Shown here: positions 55,771 to 64,000 of the stretch, piece by piece
Numbering within the stretch: position 1 is the stretch's first letter
Layout of the letters: each line of letters begins with the position of its first letter
NCBI GenBank assembly: GCA_029238255.1
Contig: JAQWGK010000010.1
Coordinates: 1 to 64,000, forward strand
Length of the DNA stretch: 64,000 nucleotides
Source: Porticoccaceae bacterium
GTDB lineage: Bacteria; Pseudomonadota; Gammaproteobacteria; Pseudomonadales; Porticoccaceae
Reading direction: 5' to 3'
Notes under the pieces: model-generated
The model's database searches: none
Seen by the model: the letters and a program-made list of their open reading frames with translations, nothing else
Told to the model about the DNA's origin: nothing
Made by a program: the position numbers and the translations under genes

Positions 55771-56574
55771 GTGTTGGATCAAGTGAAAAAAATTATTGCA
55801 GTCGCCTCCGGTAAAGGCGGTGTTGGCAAGTCGACAACCGCCGCTAATCTCGCGCTGGCACTGCAGGCAGAGGGTAAAAAGGTCGGTTTGCTAGATGCTG
55901 ATATCTACGGCCCCAGTGTGGCCATGATGTTCGGTGTACCAGAGGGCCAGCGCCCGGAGTCGCCGGATGGAAAATCCTTTATGCCGATAGTCGCCCACGG
56001 ACTGGCAACCATGTCGATGGGCTATCTAGTCACCGATAAGACCCCCATGGCCTGGCGCGGGCCCATGGCCGGCGGTGCACTACAACAGATACTGACCCAG
56101 ACCAACTGGGGTGAGTTGGATGTGCTGGTGGTAGATATGCCCCCGGGAACCGGTGATATTCAATTAACACTGGCACAAAAAGCCGAAGTGGCCGGCGCGG
56201 TGATTGTTACAACTCCTCAGGATATTGCGTTGCTAGATGCCAGAAAAGGTATTGAGATGTTTACCAAGGTAAAAATCCCAGTGCTTGGTATTGTTGAAAA
56301 TATGGCTGTGCATATCTGTAGCAACTGTGGTCATGAAGACTCAATCTTTGGCACCGGCGGCGGCGATACCGTTGCCGAGCAATACAGCACTCAACTGCTG
56401 GGAAGCCTGCCGCTGGATAGAACTATCCGCGAACGCGGTGATCAGGGGGTGCCTTCGGTTGCGGCTGAGCCTGAGGGTAAGATTGCCCAGAGTTATCGTG
56501 AGATTGCGGTAAAAGTGCTGGAGCAGTTGGCTGGTGAAGGGAATGATAGCGGGCCTGAAATCGTTTTTGAGTAG
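55771..56574 (+). CDS. apbC: Mrp/ApbC iron-sulfur carrier ATPase, short form
   Basis: 267 residues from a GTG with GGAG 7 bases upstream. Deviant Walker A is GKGGVGKSTTAANLA, with LLDADIYGPSV and VDMPPGTGDIQLT, and a C-terminal CSNCG for the bridging Fe-S cluster. The N-terminal DUF59 domain of E. coli Mrp and most pseudomonad ApbC (about 360 residues) is missing, and there is no room for it in the 133 bases before the gene. A role in Fe-S cluster delivery is expected from the family. Confidence 0.93.
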   Translation: MLDQVKKIIAVASGKGGVGKSTTAANLALALQAEGKKVGLLDADIYGPSVAMMFGVPEGQRPESPDGKSFMPIVAHGLATMSMGYLVTDKTPMAWRGPMAGGALQQILTQTNWGELDVLVVDMPPGTGDIQLTLAQKAEVAGAVIVTTPQDIALLDARKGIEMFTKVKIPVLGIVENMAVHICSNCGHEDSIFGTGGGDTVAEQYSTQLLGSLPLDRTIRERGDQGVPSVAAEPEGKIAQSYREIAVKVLEQLAGEGNDSGPEIVFE

Positions 56575-56585
56575 TTCTTTTTTTT

Positions 56586-56674
56586 GCCGTCATCCCAGCG
56601 AAGGCTGGGACCTCTCTGCAGATCAATAGATACTGGCCTGCGCCAGTATGACGATCTTATGCTGGGATGACGGC
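56586..56674. repeat. Dispersed palindromic repeat (REP/MITE-like), copy 1
   Basis: An 89-base element with perfect 14-base inverted ends (GCCGTCATCCCAGC at 56586-56599 and its complement at 56661-56674). Two inner hairpins are CCCAGC-GAAG-GCTGGG and TACTGGC-CTGC-GCCAGTA, so a cloverleaf fold is possible. A related copy lies at 62819-62884. It sits between apbC and dcd. No transposase is encoded. Confidence 0.85.
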
Positions 56675-56689
56675 CTCCTCGACTCCCCC

Positions 56690-56717
56690 TTGCCCAACCC
56701 GCGTAAATCGGTATCAT
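56690..56717 (+). promoter_or_regulatory. Predicted dcd promoter
   Basis: TTGCCC (56690-56695), a 16-base spacer and TATCAT (56712-56717). The -10 lies inside a small palindrome, CGGTATCATACCG (56709-56721), a possible operator. It is placed just after the dispersed repeat and about 75 bases before the dcd ATG. Confidence 0.45.
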
Positions 56718-56792
56718 ACCGGCTGCACTTTTTATGAGCTGCAGCTTTTTGCTGCAAACTCATCACGACCAAATTAAAAAAGAGATTAATCA

Positions 56793-57359
56793 ATGAGCAT
56801 TAAGTCAGATCACTGGATTCGCCGTATGGCAGAGCAGCAGCAAATGATTGAACCATTTGAGGCGGGGCAGGTGCGTTACTCCGGTGATGATCGGGTGATT
56901 TCTTACGGTACTTCTAGCTATGGCTACGATGTTCGCTGTGCCAATGAGTTTAAGGTTTTTACCAATGTTCACTCGAAGACGGTGGATCCTAAAAACTTTG
57001 ATAATGACTCTTTTGTGGATATGACCGGTGATTACTGCATTATTCCACCCAACTCTTTTGCCTTGGCTCGAACTGTGGAGTACTTTCGCATCCCACGCTC
57101 GGTGTTAACGATTTGTCTGGGTAAGTCTACTTACGCGCGCTGCGGCATTATTGTTAATGTCACACCCCTTGAGCCTGAGTGGGAGGGTCATGTCACTCTG
57201 GAATTCTCTAACACGACAAATCTTCCGGCGAAGATATATGCCAATGAGGGCGTTGCTCAGATGCTGTTCTTTGAGTCCGATGAGGTCTGTGACACTTCTT
57301 ATGCTGATCGCGGGGGTAAGTATCAGGGGCAGACGGGCGTTACATTGCCAAAGACCTAG
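56793..57359 (+). CDS. dcd: dCTP deaminase
   Basis: 188 residues of the trimeric dUTPase-like family. Conserved segments: [33 protein letters not shown] and [13 protein letters not shown], with [12 protein letters not shown] in the N-terminal half. Deaminates dCTP to dUTP for dTTP synthesis. GAGAT precedes the ATG. Confidence 0.97.
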   Translation: MSIKSDHWIRRMAEQQQMIEPFEAGQVRYSGDDRVISYGTSSYGYDVRCANEFKVFTNVHSKTVDPKNFDNDSFVDMTGDYCIIPPNSFALARTVEYFRIPRSVLTICLGKSTYARCGIIVNVTPLEPEWEGHVTLEFSNTTNLPAKIYANEGVAQMLFFESDEVCDTSYADRGGKYQGQTGVTLPKT

Positions 57360-57390
57360 ATAACAGCCAGTTGGCGTTATTTAGATACAA

Positions 57391-57422
57391 AAAAACCTGG
57401 GTTAATTGCCCAGGTTTTTTTT
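57391..57422. terminator. Bidirectional terminator between dcd and the DUF3014 gene
   Basis: An 11-bp stem, AAAAACCTGGG (57391-57401) and CCCAGGTTTTT (57409-57419), loop TTAATTG, with T residues after it on the plus strand and a matching A-run before it, so it can serve both convergent genes. Confidence 0.92.
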
Positions 57423-57450
57423 CGCTGCCGATTTATTAAGGCATTAACTT

Positions 57451-58299
57451 TTAAGGATTTAGAAGTGCCTGTTGCAGAGCATAGGCTTGTTTCTGCAGAT
57501 GCTTGGTATTGTTGGGTCCGATTCTAAGCAGTTGCTTTTGCAGTGGTGGCAGTGCTTCGAGAGCTGGGTCGGCAAATTTGTAAACTACGGATTCTCTGGT
57601 GAGTTTAATCGGCTCGACAATAATGGGTGCGGCCAGAATTACATCGATGGCTTGAAGAACAATGCCGTCCATCTGTCGTGGGTTGTAGCCCATCTCTGAA
57701 AATGCGGCTTCTAATAAGGGTCGCGAGAAGTGAAACATCTTGGCTATCGAGGCCATATCTGTATTGGCAATGGCATTGATAGTGCGGTTGTAGCGCTCGT
57801 AATTTCCGGCATTTAACCAGATGGTGCCGTCGCTTTTATGGGTGGTAAATTTCCCTTCTGGCGGGGTTAGGGGGAATACCTTGGATAGCATTACGCCATT
57901 GGAGAGGCCGTCGAGATAGCTGGCGGATCGTCTGACCAGATCGTCAGCTTTTACCCAGTTTGAAAATTCTTTTTTGCTGTTAATCAGCAGTAGACGTTCG
58001 CGAACAAACTCATCGCTGTTATCCAGAGCGGGAAGTTCTGGTGGTTTGGAGACCAGATTTTTTTGTGGCTCTGGTTCAGGTTCTGGCTCTGGTTCCGGTG
58101 CGCTGGGGATAACTGCTTCTGGTACCACTGGGGCTTGAACTACTGGTTCCACCTGCTGTTCCGGAATGGCGATCAGTTCGAGGTCTTCATCTGGCGTTGA
58201 CTGTGATTGGTAAATAACTCCAACCACTATAACTACTGCTATTAAGGTACCAAAAATTAGTGCCGGGTTTGAACCAGAGGTTTTACGTGGGCGATTCAT
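57451..58299 (-). CDS. DUF3014-family membrane-anchored protein
   Basis: 282 residues. One N-terminal membrane helix (about 14-29, ALIFGTLIAVVIVVGVIY), a proline/glutamate spacer with an (EP)5 run (about 68-77), then a domain of about 200 residues (from DNSDEFVRERLLLINS) that matches DUF3014. Likely inner-membrane anchored with a periplasmic domain. Function unknown. Overlaps the DUF3108 gene by 4 bases. Confidence 0.82.
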   Translation of the reverse strand: MNRPRKTSGSNPALIFGTLIAVVIVVGVIYQSQSTPDEDLELIAIPEQQVEPVVQAPVVPEAVIPSAPEPEPEPEPEPQKNLVSKPPELPALDNSDEFVRERLLLINSKKEFSNWVKADDLVRRSASYLDGLSNGVMLSKVFPLTPPEGKFTTHKSDGTIWLNAGNYERYNRTINAIANTDMASIAKMFHFSRPLLEAAFSEMGYNPRQMDGIVLQAIDVILAAPIIVEPIKLTRESVVYKFADPALEALPPLQKQLLRIGPNNTKHLQKQAYALQQALLNP

Positions 58300-59141
58300 A
58301 GTTGCTTCTCGTCAGTTTTTGCCAGTGGGGTTATGCGTTTGTCGTTTATTACCGCGTTGAGCAGTTCCAGATAATGACTGTCTTTGCCTTTTGACTGCGC
58401 CAGTTTAACAATTAGGTAGTCCCAGTCACAGGCCAACCAGACGCTGACTTTTTTCTTGTCGTCGTCAGTGATTCTTTCAACTTTAACTGTATTTAACGGG
58501 CCTATAGCGGTCTCAAGTATCTGTTTGGAGACGACTCTGTAATCGTATTGTTTCAGTTTACCCCGAGAGATAACCGGGTAGGAAAAAACCTGTTTGCCGG
58601 CGCTGAGGTCACGGCGCAGTTGCAGCCGGTGGGTGATCATATCCAGATAGCCGGTTTCAAGTGCCAGTTCAACTTTGGCGCTGTCATCTTTTTTATAGTG
58701 CACCAGACTGTTCTGCCAGTCGAAGTTCTGAACTTCAGAACGATCGCGGCCAAACACTGAGCGGTTGTAGCTGTATTTGCTGGGGCTAAGTTGCTGGTCT
58801 GGGGTTAAGCTAAAGGTGCTCTGTTCATTAACCTTGCCGATAAAGTTTTTTGCCGAGAGGCTTTCGCGATATACGCCGGGTTCGATTTCTTCGAGCTTTT
58901 GTACGGCTTGTATATTGAGGCCGCTGAATTTGGCTGAGTAATTTGCGCGGTAGAGATTGATCGGTGATTTTTGTTGGCTACTTTTTTGACTGGCAGTTTG
59001 GCTGCTATCTTGAATAACAGCTTTACTGGAAAGCTGGTTGCCAAATGCGGAGTTGGCAATAACCAACAGCAGAGGTAAAAGCAGTTTTGTCAGGCCCATA
59101 TTATGTGCAGTGGTTGCAAATATGTTGGACGGTGGGACCAT
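58296..59141 (-). CDS. DUF3108-family exported protein
   Basis: 281 residues. The ATG at 59141 has GAGG 5 bases upstream; an ATG at 59099 (MGLTKLLLPLLLVIANSAFG) begins the apparent signal peptide but lacks a ribosome binding site. The mature part has the YRANYSAKFSGLNIQAVQKL opening, typical of DUF3108, likely a beta-rich periplasmic protein of unknown role. It is followed by the DUF3014 gene, a pairing I also recall next to purN-purM in pseudomonads. Confidence 0.8.
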   Translation of the reverse strand: MVPPSNIFATTAHNMGLTKLLLPLLLVIANSAFGNQLSSKAVIQDSSQTASQKSSQQKSPINLYRANYSAKFSGLNIQAVQKLEEIEPGVYRESLSAKNFIGKVNEQSTFSLTPDQQLSPSKYSYNRSVFGRDRSEVQNFDWQNSLVHYKKDDSAKVELALETGYLDMITHRLQLRRDLSAGKQVFSYPVISRGKLKQYDYRVVSKQILETAIGPLNTVKVERITDDDKKKVSVWLACDWDYLIVKLAQSKGKDSHYLELLNAVINDKRITPLAKTDEKQL

Positions 59142-59202
59142 TTTGACCTCGGTATGAATTTACTGATGTGGTTAGAGTACCAAAAGTATAGAAGGTTCTA
59201 AA

Positions 59203-59877
59203 TTAAGTTTTTTCACGTATCTCTATACTTACCCCTTCGACCGGCAGCAGCTGGTTGTCGAAGATAACATCCCCATCTCTCAGTTCTATACGCCCCTGAC
59301 AGAACCACTCTGCAGCCAGAGGGTAAATCTGATGTTCAAATTCAAGCACTCGGGTTGCCAGTGCATCGGCAGTGTCATTTTTTAAGACTGGCACCGGCAC
59401 CTGAACAATTGCCGGGCCGCCGTCGAGTTCCGGTGTTACAAAGTGCACGGTTGCACCGGCTTCCCTGTCACCGGCATCAATGGCGCGCTGATGAGTGTGC
59501 AGGCCGGGATATTTTGGCAGCAGCGAGGGGTGGATGTTCATCAGTTGACCGATAAAGCGGTTTACAAACTGCGGCGTGAGAATACGCATAAAGCCGGCCA
59601 GAATAATCAGGTCTGGAGAGAAGCTTTCGATAACATCACCTAGGGCCTGATCAAATTCAGCTCGTGATTCAAAGCTGTTGTGATCGAGGGTGATATTTGG
59701 GATACCGACGTTAGCGGCTCTTTCGAGACCTTTAACGCCGGCTTTATTGCTGATAACGGCGACCACGTCGGCGTTTAATGTGCCGTCGGCGCAGGCGTCG
59801 ATAAATGACTGCAGGTTGGAACCGCCGCCAGATATCAGGACTACTATTCGTCGCTTGCGCGTCGGGCTATCCTTCAT
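59203..59877 (-). CDS. purN: Phosphoribosylglycinamide formyltransferase 1
   Basis: 224 residues. [17 protein letters not shown] binds phosphoribosylglycinamide; catalytic Asn and His in [21 protein letters not shown], and Asp after [13 protein letters not shown]. Transfers formyl from 10-formyl-tetrahydrofolate in purine synthesis. Overlaps purM by 4 bases. Confidence 0.97.
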   Translation of the reverse strand: MKDSPTRKRRIVVLISGGGSNLQSFIDACADGTLNADVVAVISNKAGVKGLERAANVGIPNITLDHNSFESRAEFDQALGDVIESFSPDLIILAGFMRILTPQFVNRFIGQLMNIHPSLLPKYPGLHTHQRAIDAGDREAGATVHFVTPELDGGPAIVQVPVPVLKNDTADALATRVLEFEHQIYPLAAEWFCQGRIELRDGDVIFDNQLLPVEGVSIEIREKT

Positions 59878-60929
59878 TTAGATAATCCAACCAGCTGAAC
59901 CTGCTCTTCGCCGGCGGACAGTTCAGAGATGCTGCCCAGTTCAAATGCGGTCTCGCCGCTGGCCGCTAACATATCCAGCGCTTCTTGTGCTCTGTCAGCG
60001 GGAACGCAGATAACCATGCCAACACCACAGTTGAGGGTGCGATGCATTTCATGCTCGTCGATATTGCCGCCTTTCTGCAACCAGTCAAATACCACTGGGC
60101 GTTCCCAGGCCTGAGTATCAATCACGGCTTTGGCATTGTCTGGCAAAACCCGGGGAATATTTTCCAGCAGTCCGCCACCAGTAATATGGGCCAGTGCATT
60201 GACCTGAGAGTTTTTAATCAGCTCGAGCAGAGGCTTTACATAGATGCGGGTGGGTTCCATCAGCAGGTCGATCAGCGGTTTGCCGTCGAGCTGTTCAACC
60301 GCTGGATCAGTGCCGGTGACTTCCAGTACTTTGCGGATTAATGAGTAGCCGTTGGAGTGGGGGCCGCTTGAGGACAGGCCGATCAATTTGTCGCCGACAG
60401 CCACTTTGGTGCCGTCGATCAGTTCTGACTTTTCGGCAATGCCGACACAGAATCCGGCGAGATCGTAATCTTCGCCTTCGTACATGCCGGGCATCTCAGC
60501 AGTCTCACCGCCGATCAGGGAACATCCGGAGAGCTCACAGCCATCGGCAATACCGTTTACCACGGCGGCGGCTGTGTCGATCTCGAGTTTGCCGGTGGCG
60601 TAGTAGTCGAGGAAGAACAGTGGCTCGGCACCGCAGACAATCAGATCGTTGACGCACATGGCGACCAGATCGATACCGACGCTGTCATGTTTGTTGTGAT
60701 CCAGTGCCAGGCGCAATTTTGTGCCTACACCGTCGGTTCCGGAAACCAGTACTGGCTGAGTGTAGCCAGTGGGTAATTCGAAGAGTGCGCCAAATCCACC
60801 CAAGCCTGCCATTACTTCTGGTCGGCGTGTGCGTTTTGCGGCACCTTTAATTTTTTCGATAAGTGCGTTGCCCGCATCGATATCGACGCCTGCATCTTTA
60901 TAGCTTAATGATTTAGTATTTTCTGTCAT
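59874..60929 (-). CDS. purM: Phosphoribosylformylglycinamidine cyclo-ligase (AIR synthetase)
   Basis: 351 residues. Landmarks include [52 protein letters not shown] and [11 protein letters not shown]. Fifth step of purine synthesis. It is first in the purM-purN transcript and divergent from the DUF2066 gene. No PurR-type operator was recognised in the 98-base gap. Confidence 0.98.
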   Translation of the reverse strand: MTENTKSLSYKDAGVDIDAGNALIEKIKGAAKRTRRPEVMAGLGGFGALFELPTGYTQPVLVSGTDGVGTKLRLALDHNKHDSVGIDLVAMCVNDLIVCGAEPLFFLDYYATGKLEIDTAAAVVNGIADGCELSGCSLIGGETAEMPGMYEGEDYDLAGFCVGIAEKSELIDGTKVAVGDKLIGLSSSGPHSNGYSLIRKVLEVTGTDPAVEQLDGKPLIDLLMEPTRIYVKPLLELIKNSQVNALAHITGGGLLENIPRVLPDNAKAVIDTQAWERPVVFDWLQKGGNIDEHEMHRTLNCGVGMVICVPADRAQEALDMLAASGETAFELGSISELSAGEEQVQLVGLSK

Positions 60930-60992
60930 GGCATTGGCTTCCGTTGTTGACCGGCTATTTTAGATGCAGTGGGCCTACTTTTCATCAAGCAC

Positions 60993-61001
60993 TGATATAA
61001 T
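60993..61001 (+). promoter_or_regulatory. Extended -10 promoter of DUF2066-hda
   Basis: TG-A-TATAAT: a perfect -10 (60996-61001) with the TGn extension, which can work without a -35 box. The transcript would begin near 61008, some 20 bases before the TTG start. Confidence 0.65.
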
Positions 61002-61027
61002 GTTGCAAATTTTTTGGAGAAAAACCG

Positions 61028-62092
61028 TTGAAACGGACATTAATTTTGGTTTTTAGCCTTTTTTGCGCCTATGTGCCGGCTGAAGTGATCGCTGAAGAGG
61101 TCACTGGACTCTATAGTGGACAAGTTTCTGTTGCGGACCAAACAGAGCAATCGCGAAAATCTGGCGTGCGAGATGCCCTTGCTCAGGTGCTGATTAAATT
61201 AACCGGTAATAGCAAAATTATGCAGGTGCCGGGTATTCAGGAAGCGGTTAGCAATACGGATAATTACGTTGCTGGGGTAGGCTATAAGAGTTTCCCGGGT
61301 GAACTGGGTGAGCCGGCAAAAACCAGTTTGCAGGTGAGTTTTTCCCGTCAGGCGATTGATTACTTAATTCGCTGGGCGCAGTTGCCATTACTTCCCTCTG
61401 ATCGACCTAAGTTGTTGATCTGGATTGTACGGGATGATCCTCAGAGCGGCCGCGCATTTGTCAGCGACCAGACCCTGCCGGAATTTACTCAGCAGTTTGA
61501 CGGCCTGATGCAGGGTCGCGGTATGCCCTATCGACTGCCGGATTTTGATCTTGAAGATCAGCTTTCGCTCTCGGTCAATGAGGCCTGGGGCTTGCAGGAG
61601 AAGGCGATTGACCTCGCATCCCAGCGTTATAAGGCTGATGGCTGGGTGCTGTTGCGCTTCTTTACCACGGCCGCGGGCGAGGCTCGCGGTGCCTGGATGT
61701 ATCAGGTGGGTGATCAGCGCGGATTTAATGATGTGCGTGCCGAGAGCACTGAGTTATTGGTGCCGCTGGCAGTCAATGGCTTGGTCGATAGTCTCTCTAC
61801 ACAGTTCACCTATATTCCTCAGATCGATACCAGTGAGCTGGTTGTTCAGATTAATCAGGTCGATTCGTTTAGCGATTATCAGGCGGTACTGGCACAGCTG
61901 CAGAAGCTGGAGCTGGTGCAGTCTTTAAATGTATTTGCAGTTAAGGGCGATAAGCTTTTCTTAACTCTGGATATTGAGGGCGGTGTTGATCTGCTCGAGT
62001 CAGCGTTGGCGCGCAGTGGTCGTCTTGAAAATCAGACTTCTCAGGCGGCGCGTTTCAGCGGAAATTTAGAATTTAATTGGATCACCAAGTGA
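61028..62092 (+). CDS. DUF2066-family exported protein
   Basis: 354 residues from a TTG at 61028 with GGAGA before it. A signal peptide (KRTLILVFSLFCAYVPAEVIA) leads to a periplasmic protein beginning LYSGQVSVADQTEQSRKSGVRDALAQVLIKLTGN, the DUF2066 signature. Function is unknown; the family sits upstream of hda in many gammaproteobacteria. Its stop overlaps the hda GTG by 4 bases. Confidence 0.85.
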   Translation: MKRTLILVFSLFCAYVPAEVIAEEVTGLYSGQVSVADQTEQSRKSGVRDALAQVLIKLTGNSKIMQVPGIQEAVSNTDNYVAGVGYKSFPGELGEPAKTSLQVSFSRQAIDYLIRWAQLPLLPSDRPKLLIWIVRDDPQSGRAFVSDQTLPEFTQQFDGLMQGRGMPYRLPDFDLEDQLSLSVNEAWGLQEKAIDLASQRYKADGWVLLRFFTTAAGEARGAWMYQVGDQRGFNDVRAESTELLVPLAVNGLVDSLSTQFTYIPQIDTSELVVQINQVDSFSDYQAVLAQLQKLELVQSLNVFAVKGDKLFLTLDIEGGVDLLESALARSGRLENQTSQAARFSGNLEFNWITK

Positions 62093-62793
62093 ACGACTTT
62101 CAGCAGTTGAGTTTAGCAATCAAGTTAGATAATCAGGCTACCTTTGATAATTTTTATGCCCCCAATGGAACGCCACAGCATCTAGCCAAGATGTTGTTGC
62201 AGGATGAGGGTAAGCAATACGCTTATATATGTGGTTCTTCGGGCACCGGCCTGTCGCACCTGTTGCAGGCACTCTGTCAGGCTCATTCCCTGCGTCCCGG
62301 CAGTGGTGCGGCTATTTATCTGCCGCTCAAAGAGTTGGGTGACTATCCAGCGGAGCAGGTTCTGCAGGGTTTGGAGTCCTCCGATATTGTCTGTCTCGAC
62401 GATTTGGACGAGGTGGCGGGCCGTGAGGAATGGCAGAAGCCACTGTTTAATTTCTTTAATCTCTGCAGTGAGTCTGGCACCCGCTTAATTATTGCCGCTC
62501 ACACCTTGCCGGATCTATTGGAGGTGGTGTTGGAGGATTTACTGTCGCGCTTAAAGTCGGGTATCTCTCTGCAATTGGTGGATTACAAGGACGCGGATCT
62601 GCGTCGCTTGCTACAGCATCGTGCCAGTGGTCTGGGTCTCTATCTATCCGATGAGGTGGCGCTGTTCCTGTTGCATAGATTGCCGCGCAATAGTCATGTG
62701 TTGATGGAGTCGCTGGAGAAACTGGATTCTGTTTCTCTGCGTGAGCAGCGCCGATTGACGCTGCCGTTTGTTAAGGGTGTTTTGGAGCTTTAG
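62089..62793 (+). CDS. hda: Hda, DnaA-regulatory inactivation protein
   Basis: 234 residues from GTG at 62089 (GTGA overlap with the upstream stop); the frame also opens at 62077. The N-terminal NDFQQLSLAIKL carries the QLSL clamp-binding motif. The AAA+ domain resembles DnaA, but its P-loop reads GSSGTGLSHLL with no lysine, as in Hda. Walker B is IVCLDDLDEVAG, and sensor 2 lies near LSDEVALFLLHRLPRN. With the sliding clamp it promotes ATP hydrolysis by DnaA after initiation. Confidence 0.94.
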   Translation: MNDFQQLSLAIKLDNQATFDNFYAPNGTPQHLAKMLLQDEGKQYAYICGSSGTGLSHLLQALCQAHSLRPGSGAAIYLPLKELGDYPAEQVLQGLESSDIVCLDDLDEVAGREEWQKPLFNFFNLCSESGTRLIIAAHTLPDLLEVVLEDLLSRLKSGISLQLVDYKDADLRRLLQHRASGLGLYLSDEVALFLLHRLPRNSHVLMESLEKLDSVSLREQRRLTLPFVKGVLEL

Positions 62794-62818
62794 CGTATTT
62801 CGTTACCCAGCGAAGGAA

Positions 62819-62884
62819 CGTCTCCCCAGCGAAGGCTGGGGCCTCTCTAAAGATCACTAGATACTGGCCTACGCCAGTATGACG
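62819..62884. repeat. Dispersed palindromic repeat (REP/MITE-like), copy 2
   Basis: Related to the element at 56586-56674: CCCCAGC-GAAG-GCTGGGG hairpin (62824-62841), the CCTCTCT...AGATCA spacer, and TACTGGC-CTAC-GCCAGTA hairpin (62862-62879), ending ATGACG. The outer inverted ends are decayed; fragments of the end sequence recur at 62801-62816 and 62893-62904. It separates convergent hda and sppA. Confidence 0.8.
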
Positions 62885-62933
62885 AGAGAAACCACCGTCA
62901 TCCCGACAGAGCAAAGCGACGAGGGAGCTCGTC

Positions 62934-64000
62934 CTAATCCGGACAGTCGTCGCAATAAAGATAGATACCGCTGGGATCCGTTAAGGTATCTAAAATCTCC
63001 AGTGGCTCAAGTACCTTTACTACCTGCTTCTGCAAGCTTTTCGGCAGCCAGCTATCTATGCCCGTGGTCGTTATAGCCGCGCTGATATTGCCATTAATCT
63101 CCATCATCGCCTGTTCGATAAAGCTCAGCTTTTTGCGTCGATAGTCGACTTTATAGTTGCTGATTCCAGCCAGTGTTGCGGCACTTTTAATCGCATCATT
63201 GAGATCGCCAAGTTCATCGACCAGTCCCAGTTGCAGGGCCTTTTCGCCGGTCCAGACTCGACCCTGAGCAATTTTATGAATATCGCTGGGGGTTGAATTG
63301 CGGGCGTTGGCGACCAGCGTCAGGAAGCGGGTATAAACATTTTCCACTCCGGATTGCATAATCATTCCAGCCTGTGGGCTCATCGGTTGATCGAGCTGAA
63401 GCATTCCGGAAATATTGGTGGTGCCAACGCCGTCTGAGTGAATGCCCAGAGCCTTTAAAGAATCTTCAAAGGTGGGGATAACACCGTACACACCAATCGA
63501 TCCGGTGATGGTGGTCGACATGGCCATTACAAGATCCGATTCCGTGGCGATCCAGTAGCCACCGGAAGCGGCATAGCTGCCCATGGAGACAACCACTGGA
63601 ATATTGTTTTTGCGGGTGGCGGCGATAGCGTCGCGGATTACGTCCGAGGCAAAGGCGCTGCCACCGGGGCTGTCGACGCGCAGCACTACGGCTTTAACCT
63701 GATCGTCATCGCGTATCTCGCTAAAGATATTGGCGATGGTGTCGCCGCCCACTGTGCCTTCGGGGTGATTGCCATCAATAATGGTGCCGCTGGCCACAAC
63801 CAGCGCGACCTTAGGTCGGGTTTTATCCACGGTTTTCAGCTTGTTGAGCTTAATATGGTTGAGATAGGCGGCCATTGAAATACTGGCAAAGTCACCGTTG
63901 ACGGTTGGCAGTATCTGCTCCAGATAGTTTTGAGTTTCGCTTCTTGTGGCGATCCGATCGACCAGTCCCTGATCCATTGCCAGTGCTGAAATATCACCAT
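62934..64000 (-). CDS. sppA: Signal peptide peptidase SppA (67-kDa type), C-terminal part
   Basis: The frame is still open at the window edge, so only about the last 355 residues are seen (the full protein is about 600); the ATG at 63977 is internal. The catalytic serine region is SMGSYAASGGYWIA, and SPGGSAFASDVIRDAI and TGSIGVYGVIPTF are conserved. The general-base lysine of the N-terminal repeat is outside the window. An inner-membrane protease that degrades cleaved signal peptides. The C-terminus ends CDDCPD, an unusual two-cysteine tail. Confidence 0.93.
   Translation of the reverse strand, partial: GDISALAMDQGLVDRIATRSETQNYLEQILPTVNGDFASISMAAYLNHIKLNKLKTVDKTRPKVALVVASGTIIDGNHPEGTVGGDTIANIFSEIRDDDQVKAVVLRVDSPGGSAFASDVIRDAIAATRKNNIPVVVSMGSYAASGGYWIATESDLVMAMSTTITGSIGVYGVIPTFEDSLKALGIHSDGVGTTNISGMLQLDQPMSPQAGMIMQSGVENVYTRFLTLVANARNSTPSDIHKIAQGRVWTGEKALQLGLVDELGDLNDAIKSAATLAGISNYKVDYRRKKLSFIEQAMMEINGNISAAITTTGIDSWLPKSLQKQVVKVLEPLEILDTLTDPSGIYLYCDDCPD

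Noticed and set aside
1-64000. tRNA, rRNA, CRISPR, prophage or integrase genes
   Set aside because: Scanning by eye showed no cloverleaf tRNA with flanking processing features, no rRNA-like segment, no regularly spaced repeat-spacer array and no phage or transposase proteins. The repeats present are tandem or palindromic.

Overview
The window is a stretch of chromosome from a gammaproteobacterium, most likely a marine, aerobic to microaerobic member of the Pseudomonas/Cellvibrionales side of the class. This placement is inferred from gene order. Three blocks follow arrangements I recall from Pseudomonas: smp-serB-fimX; rplM-rpsI-pet-sspAB with dolP-diaA-yraN-lpoA/rsmI; and DUF3014-DUF3108-purN-purM-DUF2066-hda. 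I see no phage, plasmid, insertion sequence, CRISPR array, rRNA or tRNA gene. Coding density is high. The only gene-free stretch over 300 bases is 31879-32315, which holds the ompW and ccoN regulatory sites.

Layout. 1-6801: the end of an unrecognised repeat-tailed protein, an Smp/AhpA membrane protein, serB, and a c-di-GMP pair (fimX and a PilZ-type gene). 6807-12726: a dihydrofolate-reductase-like protein, efp with its modifying ligase epmA, cysE, comF, zapG and zapE. 12767-17678: a growth and respiration block with rplM-rpsI, the cytochrome bc1 genes (cytochrome b and c1 fused in one reading frame) and the stringent starvation pair sspA-sspB. 17724-25550: a thiolase, the envelope operon dolP-diaA-yraN-lpoA, divergent rsmI, and a secreted serine protease coupled to a membrane FHA protein. 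25653-31878: an AgcS-type symporter, rnt-pyrC, a formyltransferase-like gene, argG and ompW.

32120-41250 is one long plus-strand gene run for the high-affinity cbb3 oxidase: ccoNOQP, ccoG, ccoH, ccoI, ccoS and a TauE/SafE-type membrane protein with a histidine tail. It is preceded by a perfect FNR/Anr box at class II spacing from a -10 element. 41371-48017 is a more accessory region: Yip1-like protein, an orphan molybdopterin oxidoreductase, a small unknown protein, OsmC-like protein, a tiny cysteine-rich protein, a VOC protein and a ThDP enzyme. 48070-53474 is the complete rsx (rnf) electron transport operon. 53616-64000 carries metG, a short apbC, dcd, purN-purM, DUF2066-hda and the C-terminal part of sppA.

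Themes. Respiration dominates: bc1 complex, cbb3 oxidase with its copper and assembly factors, and the Rsx pump. The genome seems prone to short tandem repeats at gene ends (2929-3031, 33771-33854, 44272-44313, and one inside ccoI) and carries a dispersed palindromic repeat (56586-56674 and 62819-62884). The clearest oddities are the petB-petC fusion, a comF gene with no ATG, GTG or TTG ahead of its zinc-finger region, and lpoA and rsmI start codons that overlap head to head. I found no convincing new multi-gene defence or biosynthetic system. The best candidates for undescribed biology are the protease/FHA pair and the small cysteine-rich protein.
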